A stretch of 64,000 nucleotides of DNA from Aquabacter cavernae (GTDB lineage Bacteria; Pseudomonadota; Alphaproteobacteria; Rhizobiales; Xanthobacteraceae), in the NCBI RefSeq assembly GCF_003993795.1, contig NZ_RWKV01000010.1, positions 33,951-97,950 of the forward strand, written 5' to 3'. The position numbers and the translations under genes were made by a program. Below the pieces are notes generated by a model. It was not told the DNA's origin and did no database searches. It saw nothing but the letters and a program-made list of their open reading frames with translations. Below, one piece after another: positions 14,969 through 23,856 of the stretch (position 1 is the stretch's first letter; each line of letters starts with the position of its first letter).

Positions 14969-15825
14969 GGCGTTTCCTCTCCCGGATACCAGGTGAAATA
15001 CGCTTCCATGGTGTGGTAGAGATCGAGGCAATCCACGTAGGCGGCCTTCTCCGGGCCGGCGATCCCCATCATCAGGATGAGATCCATGAAGCCATGGGTG
15101 GCGTTGCCGCTCTGGGTCATGCTCTCGTGGGTCACATTCTCCAGAATGGCTTCGATGTCGCCGTTGGAGAGCCACTCGATGGCCTTGCGGTCGAAGTCCG
15201 GATCGGGGCCGTGCTCGCCGAACTGGCGCGGGCCGCCCAGTTCGAGCGACAGGTGGCCCGATCCCACGGCGGCGATGCGCTTGTCCGAGGGATAGGCATC
15301 GATCACCTCGCGGATCGCCCGTCCCAGGTCCCAGAACCGCTTGGGCTTGGGCAGAGGCGGCGCGAAGATGTTCGTGTAGATGGGCACCACCGGCAGGTCG
15401 GCTTGCGGCCGCGTGGTGATGATGGGGCAGATGATGGAATGGTCGATCTTCAGCTCATGGCTGAAGGCGAAGTCGAAGCCGCGGTCCATCAGCCCTTCAT
15501 GCATGAAGCGCGACAGGTCCTCGTGGCCTTCCAGCACATATTTGGGAATGCCGAATTCCCGCTCCTCATTGTAGAAGGTCGCGTCGTAACGCGGGGCCTT
15601 GCCGATGAGGAAGGTGGGGTAATTGTCCAGGAAGAATTGATGAAAATGATCCGCCCCCACCATCACGAGGATGTCGGGTTGCGCGCGGGTCAAGGTTGCG
15701 CGATAGGCCTCGACCTTTCGCTTCCACTCGGCCGCCTGGGGGATCTGCTCCTCCACGGGGGCCGTGGTGGCCTTGAGATAAAACGGATGATGTGTGGTGG
15801 CTAAAACCGCCGCCAAAGTCGCCAT
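14965..15825 (-). CDS. LigB-like catalytic subunit of a class III extradiol dioxygenase
   Basis: This 286-residue protein is in the LigB superfamily of non-haem Fe(II) ring-cleavage dioxygenases. Likely iron ligands are in THHPF (His12 or His13) and GADHFHQFF (about residues 58-66); GSGHLSLELGG near 190 carries the candidate catalytic base His. It would open the ring of a catechol-like substrate next to a hydroxyl group. GGAGG sits 6 nt before the ATG. The gene precedes its LigA-like partner and follows a CoA-transferase gene by 65 bp. Gallate, protocatechuate or a hydroxypyridine are possible substrates; the sequence does not decide between them. Confidence 0.88.
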   Translation of the reverse strand: MATLAAVLATTHHPFYLKATTAPVEEQIPQAAEWKRKVEAYRATLTRAQPDILVMVGADHFHQFFLDNYPTFLIGKAPRYDATFYNEEREFGIPKYVLEGHEDLSRFMHEGLMDRGFDFAFSHELKIDHSIICPIITTRPQADLPVVPIYTNIFAPPLPKPKRFWDLGRAIREVIDAYPSDKRIAAVGSGHLSLELGGPRQFGEHGPDPDFDRKAIEWLSNGDIEAILENVTHESMTQSGNATHGFMDLILMMGIAGPEKAAYVDCLDLYHTMEAYFTWYPGEETP

Positions 15826-15890
15826 GATGTCCTCCCCAAAATGCCCGTGCCGCTCAGGCGGTCTTTTCGAGCGCGTCCTCTCTCGATGAA

Positions 15891-17099
15891 TCAGAGGCTG
15901 ATAGCCCGATCATGTTGCTTCTCCATGATCGGGTCAGCCTGACGGCGTTCCGGCCAGGCATCGCGATCGCGCACCAGCGCCTTCCGGATCGTGTCGCCGT
16001 CCTCATTGACGGTGGGCGCCGCCTTCACGGCGTCGGCCCGCTGCCGGTCGAAGCTGAAGGCCGGGCGCACGGAGAGGGACGCCCCTTCGGAGCGCTCCTT
16101 CACCGGCACGATCATGCCGAGATGGGAGACCTGCGGGTCATCGACCACTTCGGGGATGGAATTGATGGGCGCGAACGGCACGTCGAACTTGGAGAAGCGC
16201 TCCACCCAGTCCTTCCGGTCGCGGGTGCCGAACAGCTCGTTCAGCGCGTCCGACAGGTCCAGATAATTGTCGATGCGCTTCTGGCGGATCGCGAAGCGCG
16301 GGTCGGCGGCGAGATGGTGGGCGCCCGTGGCCTCCACCAGCGCGTCCCAGAACTTGTCCAGCGACGAGAGATGGAAGGCGAACAGCTTCCCATCCCGGCA
16401 GCGCACGATATAGGCCTGGGCGAGGCGCGGGCGATCGACGCCGGTGGGCAATTCGCCGAGGGCGAAATACCCCATGAAGGGCTCCACCGCGAAGTGCATC
16501 ATGGCTTCCAACATGGAGATTTCCACGAGGCGGCCCTTGCCGGTCCGGCCCCGTTCCACCAGCGCCCCGGCAATGCCCAGGGAGGCATAGATGCCGGTGA
16601 TGGCGTCGGCCAGCGCCGGGCCGATGAAGCGCGGCTGCTCGGGGTCGATGGCGACGCCGAGGAAGCCGCTCACCGCCTGCGCCACGGAATCATAGACCGG
16701 CCGCTTGGCATCGGGGCCATCGGGGCCGAAGCCGCTGATGGAGCAATAGATGAGGCGGGGATTGATCTTGTGCAGCGTCTCCACGTCCGCGCCGATGCGG
16801 GCCGCCGCGCCGGGCCGGAAGTTCTGGATATAGACATCCGCCTGACGGATCAGGTCATAGAACACCTCCTGGTCGTCGGAGGCTTTCATGTCCAGGCAGA
16901 TGGAGCGCTTGTTGCGGTTATAGGCCTGGAAATGTGCGCTGTAGAAGCCGGTCTTGAAGCTGCGATAGGGATCGCCGTTGCCGGCGCTTTCCACCTTGAT
17001 CACGTCCGCGCCGAGATCGGCCAGCATCATGCCCGCGCAGGGGCCCGTGATGAACGTGCCCTGTTCGACGATGCGCACGCCATTGAGAACGCCGTACAT
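15891..17099 (-). CDS. CaiB/BaiF family III CoA-transferase
   Basis: The 402-residue protein begins with the family N-terminus GVRIVEQGTFITGPCAGMML (residues about 7-26), then ADLGADVIKVES. The catalytic Asp lies in PVYDSVAQAVSG (near residue 150), matching the formyl-CoA-transferase nucleophile. It moves CoA from a donor such as succinyl-CoA to a carboxylic acid. It sits 10 bp downstream of the citryl-CoA-lyase-like gene and upstream of the dioxygenase genes. The natural reading is activation of a ring-fission-derived acid followed by C-C cleavage. The substrate is inferred, not shown. Confidence 0.9.
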   Translation of the reverse strand: MYGVLNGVRIVEQGTFITGPCAGMMLADLGADVIKVESAGNGDPYRSFKTGFYSAHFQAYNRNKRSICLDMKASDDQEVFYDLIRQADVYIQNFRPGAAARIGADVETLHKINPRLIYCSISGFGPDGPDAKRPVYDSVAQAVSGFLGVAIDPEQPRFIGPALADAITGIYASLGIAGALVERGRTGKGRLVEISMLEAMMHFAVEPFMGYFALGELPTGVDRPRLAQAYIVRCRDGKLFAFHLSSLDKFWDALVEATGAHHLAADPRFAIRQKRIDNYLDLSDALNELFGTRDRKDWVERFSKFDVPFAPINSIPEVVDDPQVSHLGMIVPVKERSEGASLSVRPAFSFDRQRADAVKAAPTVNEDGDTIRKALVRDRDAWPERRQADPIMEKQHDRAISL

Positions 17100-17109
17100 G
17101 CCTTGATCC

Positions 17110-17922
17110 TCAGTTCTCGTTGGCCACGAAGCCCTCGGGGGCGGGGCCGTCATAGGTGATGGCGGACGCGGCGGCGTGGGACATGAGGAAGCCGATGGGG
17201 TGCGTCTGCTCTTCCAGCAGATGGCCCACGAGGCCCGCCGTGCGCGCCAGGAGCGGCACGCCGCGCAGCGCGAGCAGGGGATAGCCGGCATCCAGCAGCA
17301 CGCAGGGAATGGCGCTGGAGATGTTCATCACCAGTGACTTCCCGACGATGCCGGGAATGACCGTCTCCACCATGCGGGCCACTTCGCAATGCCGCCCGTA
17401 GAGACCGAGTTCGCGGGCGAGGTCCAGAAGCCGGAGCGCGCGGGGATCGGCGCCCTTGTGCAGCGGGTGGCCATAGCCCGGAATGGCGCGCTTGGCGGCG
17501 CGATAGCGGCCCACCACGTCGGCGGCGGCCTGTTCCATGGACAGTCCGGCCTTGTCCTGCTCCGCGATGATTTCCGCGAACAGCTGCCCCGCCGTGGCGG
17601 AGGCGCCCAGGATCACCGAGCCGCAGCCCAGCAGCCCCGCCGCCACGGCGCCCTGAAGCGCCTCGGGGGCCGAAGCGAGGGTCATGCGCGCCGTCTGCAC
17701 GCTGGGCACGAGCCCATGCTCGGCGATGGCCACCAGCGTCGCATCCAGCATGCGGCGCTGGGCGTCGGAGGGCAGGGTGCCGGCGATCAGCAGCCAGATG
17801 TGGTCGGTGAAGGAGATGCGTCCGATCAGTTCGCCGACGAGGTCATGCCCGCGAACGATGATGGTGTCGGGATTGGACCCCGAAATGCGCGTGGTGGGGG
17901 ACGTGTCGGCACCGATCTTCAA
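17110..17922 (-). CDS. Citrate-synthase-superfamily protein, citryl-CoA lyase-like
   Basis: The 270-residue protein is a short member of the citrate synthase superfamily (citryl-CoA lyase group), with KIGADTSPTTRISGSNPDTI at the N-terminus, the catalytic GYGHPLHKGADPRA (about 152-165) and MSHAAASAITYDGP near the end. Such proteins cleave or form 3-hydroxy-3-carboxy-acyl-CoA compounds. I prefer the TTG at 17922: GGGGAGAGA lies 5-7 nt upstream and the protein then starts exactly at the family N-terminus. The ATG at 17946 is the alternative. It is the promoter-proximal gene of the cluster, divergent from the IclR regulator. It may replace the aldolase used in the classical 4,5-cleavage pathway (inference). 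Confidence 0.83.
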   Translation of the reverse strand: MKIGADTSPTTRISGSNPDTIIVRGHDLVGELIGRISFTDHIWLLIAGTLPSDAQRRMLDATLVAIAEHGLVPSVQTARMTLASAPEALQGAVAAGLLGCGSVILGASATAGQLFAEIIAEQDKAGLSMEQAAADVVGRYRAAKRAIPGYGHPLHKGADPRALRLLDLARELGLYGRHCEVARMVETVIPGIVGKSLVMNISSAIPCVLLDAGYPLLALRGVPLLARTAGLVGHLLEEQTHPIGFLMSHAAASAITYDGPAPEGFVANEN

Positions 17923-17998
17923 GGCTTCTCTCCCCGGCCGCCGCATGGCGCCGCATTCATTGTCCGGCTTCCGGGGCCCGTTTTTGGGGCGTTGGAAA

Positions 17999-18040
17999 CA
18001 CGAATATTTCGTCTAGCGAAATTTTGTTCGATTATGCTCG
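17999..18040. promoter_or_regulatory. Candidate IclR operators between divergent promoters
   Basis: ATTTCG-TCTAG-CGAAAT (18006-18022) is a 6-5-6 inverted repeat. GTTCGATTATGCTCG (18026-18040) resembles the PcaR/PobR recognition sequence beginning GTTCGAT. A partial copy, TACGAATATTCG, recurs around 18199-18210 nearer to the IclR start. The 373-bp intergenic stretch 17923-18295 has no gene; these elements and the divergent promoters are what it holds. Binding by the adjacent IclR protein is inferred. Confidence 0.5.
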
Positions 18041-18295
18041 TCACTCGAGCGTCCGTTGTCAAGCGGGCTCGCATGCTGTCTTACGTTGCGGTGCAGCAAT
18101 AGTGGGGCGGTCCGAAGCGGATTTCGAATGCGGCGTCATTGATTGCGCGCCTCCAGCATCATCTTGCCAGAATGCTATTTTCTGAAATAATTTTCGCTGT
18201 ACGAATATTCGGGTGGTTCGAGGCCGTCAGGCCGCCGGGCGCGCGGACGGCGAGGCGCATGGACAGCGTGCCGCCATCGGATGCATTGAGGGGCT

Positions 18296-19162
18296 ATGAC
18301 ACAAGAGACACCGGCCGACACGGACGAGCAGCCCGGCGCCGCGCAGGCGCCGCGTCAGGATGCACCGGCCGGCGAGCGGCCGCAGACCGAGTTCGTGGAG
18401 GCGCTTGCCCGTGGCCTCGCGGTGCTTCAGGCGTTCGACGAGACCCATCCGGAAATGGCCCTCACAGAGGTCGCGCGCCGCACCGGCTTGCGGCCCGCCA
18501 CGGCCCGGCGCAGCCTCCATACGCTCGAAGCGCTCGGCTATGTCCGCCAGTACAACAAGCGCTATGTGCTGGCGGCGCGTGTGCTCACATTGGGCGCGGC
18601 CTATCTGCGCGCCGCCCATGTGGATGAAGCCCTGATGCCGGAACTGCGCCGCCTCGTGTCGCAGTTCGGAGACGCCTCCTCGGTCGCGGTGCTGGATGGG
18701 ACCAACATCCTCTACGTGGCCCATTGCTCGGAACAGCGCGCCGCGCGGCCCACGGCTGCCATCGGGGCGACCTATCCCGGCTATGTCACCTCCATGGGGC
18801 GCGTGCTGCTGTCCCGCCTGCCGCCGGAAGCCATCGAGATCTATCTGGCCCAGCTGCGCCCGGTGAAGCTCACCGACCATACCGAGACCGATATCGGCAA
18901 GCTGCGGCAGATTCTCGCCGAGGTCCGCCAGCAGGGCTATGCGGTGGTGGTGGACCAGCTGGACTATGGGGTGACCTCCCTGGCGGTGCCCATCAAGGAC
19001 CAGTCGGGGCGCGTGGTGGCGGCGGTCAACAGCTCCGGCTATTCCGGCAAGCTGAATGCTGAGCGCCTCGTCCAGGAACGGCTCGTCGAACTCCAGCGCA
19101 CCGCCGGCCGCATCAGCCAGGTCTTCGCCCGCTATCCCGCGCTCCTGCACTCCATCCGCTGA
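18296..19162 (+). CDS. IclR-family (PcaR/PobR-type) transcriptional regulator
   Basis: The 288-residue protein has a disordered, Ala/Pro-rich N-terminus of about 35 residues. The winged helix-turn-helix follows (FVEALARGLAVLQAFDE, LTEVARRTGLRPATARRSLH, about 38-90), then the IclR effector domain ending VNSSGYSGKLNAERLVQERL. FVEALARGLAVL is typical of the PcaR/PobR/CatR branch that controls aromatic catabolism. It is transcribed divergently from the ring-cleavage cluster and probably controls it and possibly the downstream binding protein and dehydrogenase. GAGGGG lies close to the ATG; spacing is short. Confidence 0.92.
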   Translation: MTQETPADTDEQPGAAQAPRQDAPAGERPQTEFVEALARGLAVLQAFDETHPEMALTEVARRTGLRPATARRSLHTLEALGYVRQYNKRYVLAARVLTLGAAYLRAAHVDEALMPELRRLVSQFGDASSVAVLDGTNILYVAHCSEQRAARPTAAIGATYPGYVTSMGRVLLSRLPPEAIEIYLAQLRPVKLTDHTETDIGKLRQILAEVRQQGYAVVVDQLDYGVTSLAVPIKDQSGRVVAAVNSSGYSGKLNAERLVQERLVELQRTAGRISQVFARYPALLHSIR

Positions 19163-19501
19163 CGGGGGCGGGCGGCACGGGACGCCTGCACACCCGCGTC
19201 ACGGTTTCGCAGCTTGAGGCTGTCGAGCGCCCTTCTTCCCGGCCCTCGTCGCAGGCCAAATCCGCGCACGTCCAAACCTGAACCTTGGCCGCTCCAGCGG
19301 GCCCCGGCCGCGACTGCGGATTGATAGCTATTGTGTATCGCTGCTGCTGCGAAAAATATTGGATGCGCCCTGGCTTTGCTGCCACCACGGATTGAGCGCG
19401 TCTGCGGGCACATCAAGATGCCGTCGCAAAATGCAGGTCGCGCTGGTGAAGGTGCACCCGGTCAACCGGGGCACAAAAAACCAAGACGAGGGAACGCCAA
19501 A
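19163..19501. other. Intergenic region between the IclR gene and the second binding protein
   Basis: No gene is supported in this 339-bp stretch. The part near 19318-19370 is AT-richer (TTGATAGCTATTGTGTATCG) and is the most likely promoter for the following binding-protein gene. I could not fix its -35 and -10 elements. No clear terminator for the IclR gene is seen. Confidence 0.35.
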
Positions 19502-20710
19502 ATGAAGTTCAGGGCCTTAACGGTGGCCGGAGCCTTGCTCCTGGCCCAGCAATCACCTGTGCTCGCTGCAGATATCGACGTGAAGATCGGCGTTCTCGCC
19601 GACATGTCGGGTCTCTATTCCGACATTGGCGGCCAGGGCGCGCTCGTCGCTGCCCAGCTTGCCGTCGAGGAGTTCAACCCTGCCGCGAAGGGCATGAAGG
19701 TGGAGGTGCTCTCCGCCGACAGCCAGAACAAGCCCGACATCGCCGTCTCCATCGCCCGCAAATGGTTCGACACGGACGGCGTGGACATGGTGGTGGACCT
19801 GCCCACCAGCGCCATCTCGCTGGCCATGGCGCCGCTGGTGTCGGAGAAGAACAAGGTGGCGCTGTTCACCGCCTCCGGCAGCTCGGACCTCACCGGAAAG
19901 TCCTGCACCGCCAACGGTGTCCACTGGACCTACGATACCTGGGCGCTCTCCCACGGCACCGCCTCGGCGGTGACCAAGGCCGGCGGCAAGACCTGGTTCT
20001 TCATCACCGCCGATTATGCCTTCGGCCATGCCATGGAGCGCGATGCCAGTGCGGTCGTGGTGGAGAATGGCGGCAAGGTGCTGGGCGTCGTGCGCCATCC
20101 GCTGGACAGCAAGGACCTCTCCTCCTTCATCCTCCAGGCGCAGTCCTCCAAGGCGCAGGTGGTCGGCCTCGCCAATGCGGGCGGCGACCTCATCAATTCC
20201 ATCAAGCAGGCGGCCGAGTTCGGCGTGGTGCAGGGCGGCCAGAAGCTCGCCGGCATGCTGCTCTTCATCTCCGACGTGCATTCGCTGGGCCTCAAGAACG
20301 CCCAGGGCCTGATGCTCACCACCGCCTTCTATTGGGACCTCAACGACAAGACGCGCGCCTTCGCCGAGAAGTTCGCCAAGCGCAATGGCGGGCGCTATCC
20401 CACCATGACCCAGGCGGGCACCTATTCCTCCACCATCGCCTATCTCGACGCGGTGAAGCGCGTGGGCAGCCCCGATGACGGGCGCGCCGTGGTGAAGGCC
20501 ATGCGCGATATCGGCACCTTCGACGATCCGTTGTTCGGCAAGACCTTCGTGCGCGCCGACGGCCGCGCGGTGCATGACATGCTGCTGGTGGAAGTGAAGA
20601 AGCCCGAGGATTCCAAGAAGCCGTACGATTACTACAAGATCGTCTCGGTCATCCCCGCCGAGCAGGCATTCCGCCCCCTGGCGGACGGCAACTGCCCGCT
20701 GGTGAAGTGA
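19502..20710 (+). CDS. Second LivK-type substrate-binding protein (Sec-exported)
   Basis: The 402-residue protein starts with a classical Sec signal peptide (MKFRALTVAGALLLAQQ, cleavage after VLAA near residue 23). The mature part is a type I binding domain: VKIGVLADMSGLYSDIGGQG, then FFITADYAFGHAMERDAS in the middle. It resembles receptors for aromatic acids and other carboxylates rather than leucine. No transporter genes follow it, so it probably feeds the LivFGHM permease encoded by the divergent cluster. The iron-type dehydrogenase gene follows 98 bp later. The ligand is unknown. Confidence 0.9.
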   Translation: MKFRALTVAGALLLAQQSPVLAADIDVKIGVLADMSGLYSDIGGQGALVAAQLAVEEFNPAAKGMKVEVLSADSQNKPDIAVSIARKWFDTDGVDMVVDLPTSAISLAMAPLVSEKNKVALFTASGSSDLTGKSCTANGVHWTYDTWALSHGTASAVTKAGGKTWFFITADYAFGHAMERDASAVVVENGGKVLGVVRHPLDSKDLSSFILQAQSSKAQVVGLANAGGDLINSIKQAAEFGVVQGGQKLAGMLLFISDVHSLGLKNAQGLMLTTAFYWDLNDKTRAFAEKFAKRNGGRYPTMTQAGTYSSTIAYLDAVKRVGSPDDGRAVVKAMRDIGTFDDPLFGKTFVRADGRAVHDMLLVEVKKPEDSKKPYDYYKIVSVIPAEQAFRPLADGNCPLVK

Positions 20711-20808
20711 GCATCGGCCGGGCAATGGCCCGGCCGTCATTCCCCACAGCACAGCCCGCCGACACGGCCGCGCCCCGCAAGCGGGGGCGGCGATGGGAGA
20801 GGCCAAGA

Positions 20809-22017
20809 ATGACGATCATCTCCGAAGACATGATGGACGCGCGCATCGCCGCGGCCCCCGCCAATCTGCGGGACACCAAGCCGTTCGTGACGGCGGGCCT
20901 GCGCGCACCCAACTGCTTCCTCGTGGGCCTCGGCGCCAGCCGCCGGACCGGCGCGGTGGCGGGCGGGCTCACCAGCGGACGCCGGGCTCTCCTCATCAGC
21001 GATCATGTGATCGCCGGGACGGGCGCGGTGGGCCTGCTGGAGCGGTCGCTGTCGTCGGCGGGCTTTGCGGTTTCGATCTTCCTGGAGGTGGAGCCGGAGC
21101 CCCATCTGGCCACCATTGAGGCGGTGGAGGCCCTGGCGGCGGAGGCCGGTGCGGATGTCGTGGTGGGCATTGGCGGCGGCTCGGTGATGGACGTGGCGAA
21201 GCTCGCCGCCCTCGCCATCGGCTCCGGCGCGACGGCGGGCGACCATCTGCGCCGCCCCCAGGAGACGCCGCGCGCCGGCGCCCTGCCGCTCATCCTGCTG
21301 CCCACTACCTCCGGCACCGGCAGCGAAGTGAGCATGTATGTGGTGGCGACCGTGGACGGGCACAAGCGCTTCCTGATGGGCCAGGAGCTGATCCCGCACG
21401 CGGCCATTCTCGACCCGCTGCTCACGCTCTCCATGCCCCGCAGCGTCACAGCGGCCACCGGCCTCGACGCGCTGACCCACGCCACCGAGGCGCTCATGGG
21501 CCGGGCCTCCAACGCGCTGAACGAGACGGTGTCGCTGGGCGCCATCGCCACCATCCTGCGCGCGCTGCCCGCCGCCTGCGATGACGGGCAGGATCTGGAG
21601 GCGCGCTACGCCATGGCGGTGGCCTCAAGCCTTGCCATGATGAGCTTCAACCTCTCCGGCGGGTTGTGGGCGCACAGCGTGTCCTATGTGCTGACGGGTC
21701 ATTTCAAGACACCCCACGGCATCGGCTGCGGCCTCGCCTTGCCCGGCCTCGTGGAGTTCAACGGCGCGGCGTCCGCATCCCTCATGGAGCGCCTCGTGCC
21801 GGTGCTCGGCGATGCGCCGGGCGAGCGGATCCGCGCCCTCATGGCGCGCGTCGGCGTCTCGCCGCGCCTTGCGGACCACGGCGTGCAGGAGGATCGCCTC
21901 GGCGCGCTGGCTCGCGAGATGGTGGAACAGTATCCGCGCCCGGGAAATCCCGTGCCCATGGGCCTGCCCGAGGCGGAGCGCTATTGGCTCGGCATGTATC
22001 GGGGCGAGGCGGCCTGA
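20809..22017 (+). CDS. Iron-containing alcohol dehydrogenase / maleylacetate reductase-type oxidoreductase
   Basis: This 402-residue protein belongs to the group III (Fe-ADH) family. The NAD-binding loop VGIGGGSVMDVAK, the LLPTTSGTGSEVSMY segment and the metal ligands (Asp and His in GLDALTHATEAL, His in GLWAHSVSYV and TPHGIGCGLALP) are all present. Members reduce aldehydes or maleylacetate with NAD(P)H. GGGAGA lies about 8 nt before the ATG at 20809; the frame extends upstream to 20707 without support. Its position next to an aromatic uptake receptor suggests a reductive step in the same catabolic route, but the substrate is open. Confidence 0.87.
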   Translation: MTIISEDMMDARIAAAPANLRDTKPFVTAGLRAPNCFLVGLGASRRTGAVAGGLTSGRRALLISDHVIAGTGAVGLLERSLSSAGFAVSIFLEVEPEPHLATIEAVEALAAEAGADVVVGIGGGSVMDVAKLAALAIGSGATAGDHLRRPQETPRAGALPLILLPTTSGTGSEVSMYVVATVDGHKRFLMGQELIPHAAILDPLLTLSMPRSVTAATGLDALTHATEALMGRASNALNETVSLGAIATILRALPAACDDGQDLEARYAMAVASSLAMMSFNLSGGLWAHSVSYVLTGHFKTPHGIGCGLALPGLVEFNGAASASLMERLVPVLGDAPGERIRALMARVGVSPRLADHGVQEDRLGALAREMVEQYPRPGNPVPMGLPEAERYWLGMYRGEAA

Positions 22018-22036
22018 GGCCAAAAGCCCGCGCGGC

Positions 22037-22090
22037 GCTTGAGCGAGCCCGTTCGGAACCGGTCAAAGACCGGGGCCGATGGTATGAGCC
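22037..22090. terminator. Bidirectional terminator-like repeat, copy 2
   Basis: GCTTGAGCGAG followed by the hairpin CCGGTC-AAA-GACCGG (22059-22073) and GGGCCGATGGT lies between the convergent ends of the dehydrogenase and HerA-like genes. It matches the arrangement at 5206-5259, also between convergent genes, which suggests a dispersed terminator-like element. Confidence 0.5.
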
Positions 22091-22097
22091 GATGCCT

Positions 22098-23630
22098 TCA
22101 GTCCGCCGGGCTCGGCTCGGCGGGCGTGCCGGCGGCATTGGGGTCGCCGGGCTCGGTCTCCCAGGCGAGGCCCGGAATGGCCACGATGCGGCGGCCCCGC
22201 CCGTCCAGGCGGCACACGATCACCTGCCGCTCTTCCATGTAAGCCAGCAGCCGCCGCGCGCGGCCCGGCGAGCGGCTGCCATAGGCGCGCGCCACGTCCG
22301 CGTCGGACGGGCAGGGGCGGCGGTCGAAGGCGGCGCGGGCGAGAGACAGGAACACGCCCTGCATGTCCTCGGGCAGCGCCCCGGCCATGCCCAGCACCTC
22401 GTTCCAGGGCGAATCCTCGGCCTCCGCTTCCGCCAGGTCGATGCCCGCATGGGCCACCGCCAGGCGACGGCGGAAGGCGGAGAGGCTGAGCGGCTGGCCC
22501 CCGACGCGCCGGATGCGGCAGCGCACGAGAAAGTCCTGATAGAGCACCGAGATGGTGCGGAATCCCGCCTCGCTCTCCGCGAGAATGTCGCGGAGCGCCG
22601 CGTCGATGGCGGCCTGGCGCATTTCGGGCGAGAGGGTGGGGGCGGGCTCGGCGGCGGGGGGCGGCGCGGGCGGCGTGGAACGGGCGAGTTGCGCCATCAC
22701 GTCTGACGTAGACGGCACGGCGGGCGCCACGGGGCGGCGCGGCACGAAGGGGCGGGCCTCTTCCGCGCCGGGCGTGAAAATGAGGTCGTGGGCGTCCTCG
22801 GCGGCGGCGGGCTCGGGCAGGGGCACGAGGCGCGGGCTGGTGGAGCGGGCGCCCGTTTCCACCGTGCCGATGCGCACGGGCAGGGGGCGGCGCGACAAAG
22901 CCGGGCCCAGCGCGATGAAATTGCCGCTCTGCAGGTCCCGGAACATCTCCGCCTGCCGCCGCTCCATGCCCAGGAGGTCGGCGGCGCGGGCCATGTCGAT
23001 GTCGAGGAAGGTGCGGCCCATGAGGAAGTTGGAGGCTTCCGCCGCCACGTTCTTGGCGAGCTTGGCGAGGCGCTGCGTGGCGATGACGCCCGCAAGGCCA
23101 CGCTTGCGCCCCCGGCACATGAGGTTGGTCATGGCGCCCAGCGACACGCGCCGGGCCTCGTCCGACACTTCGCCTGCGGCGGCGGGGGCGAAGAGCTGCG
23201 CCTCGTCCACCACCACCAGCATGGGGTACCAGAGGTCCCGCTCCGCATCGAACAGGCCGCCCAGGAAGGCGGCGGCGGCGCGCATCTGCTGCTCGCTGTC
23301 CAGGCCTTCCAGATTCAGGACCACCGAGACCCGGTGCTGGCGCACGCGGGCGGCGATGGATTGCAGGTCGTTTTCGCCCCGCTGCGCGTCCACCACCACA
23401 TGGCCGTAGCGTTCCGCCAGGGAGACGAAGTCGCCTTCCGGGTCGATCACCGCCTGCTGCACCCATGGCGCGCTCTGTTCCAGCAGGCGGCGCAGCAGGT
23501 GCGACTTGCCGGAGCCGGAATTGCCCTGCACCAACAGGCGCGTCGCCAGCAATTCCTCAAGGTCGAGCGCGGCCATGTCCCCGCCGGTGCGGGTGCCGAG
23601 ATCGATGGACACCTTGGCCTGCGCGCTCAT
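22098..23630 (-). CDS. HerA-like/DUF87 P-loop ATPase
   Basis: The 510-residue protein has a HerA/VirD4-type ATPase core: Walker A GNSGSGKSH (about residues 36-44), Walker B MLVVVDEAQLF (about 137-147) and the sensor region AGVIATQRLAKL. A Pro/Ala-rich linker (about 290-330) leads to a C-terminal winged-helix-like part (SALSAFRRRLAVAH region). HerA ATPases usually drive DNA translocation with NurA or act in antiphage systems. Here no nuclease or defence gene adjoins it, so it looks like a stand-alone housekeeping relative of unknown role. It is convergent with the dehydrogenase gene. Confidence 0.75.
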   Translation of the reverse strand: MSAQAKVSIDLGTRTGGDMAALDLEELLATRLLVQGNSGSGKSHLLRRLLEQSAPWVQQAVIDPEGDFVSLAERYGHVVVDAQRGENDLQSIAARVRQHRVSVVLNLEGLDSEQQMRAAAAFLGGLFDAERDLWYPMLVVVDEAQLFAPAAAGEVSDEARRVSLGAMTNLMCRGRKRGLAGVIATQRLAKLAKNVAAEASNFLMGRTFLDIDMARAADLLGMERRQAEMFRDLQSGNFIALGPALSRRPLPVRIGTVETGARSTSPRLVPLPEPAAAEDAHDLIFTPGAEEARPFVPRRPVAPAVPSTSDVMAQLARSTPPAPPPAAEPAPTLSPEMRQAAIDAALRDILAESEAGFRTISVLYQDFLVRCRIRRVGGQPLSLSAFRRRLAVAHAGIDLAEAEAEDSPWNEVLGMAGALPEDMQGVFLSLARAAFDRRPCPSDADVARAYGSRSPGRARRLLAYMEERQVIVCRLDGRGRRIVAIPGLAWETEPGDPNAAGTPAEPSPAD

Positions 23631-23856
23631 CGGGGCGCGCGTCCAAAGGCAGGGAGCGAGGAGATCATGGGGCGACTCATATCGATTCGCGCGGGGGGTT
23701 CAACTACGCAAACCCGGCCCCTAAGGCACTGGGATACCAAAGGGCTTGAAGTGGCTCGCGTAAATTCTCCGGCCAGACCTGCGTCTTGTGCGCTTCCCCC
23801 CGCACCCGAAATGCCCTAATCGCGAGGCCGTCTTCGTCTCAGGGCTCCCCGCGCGC

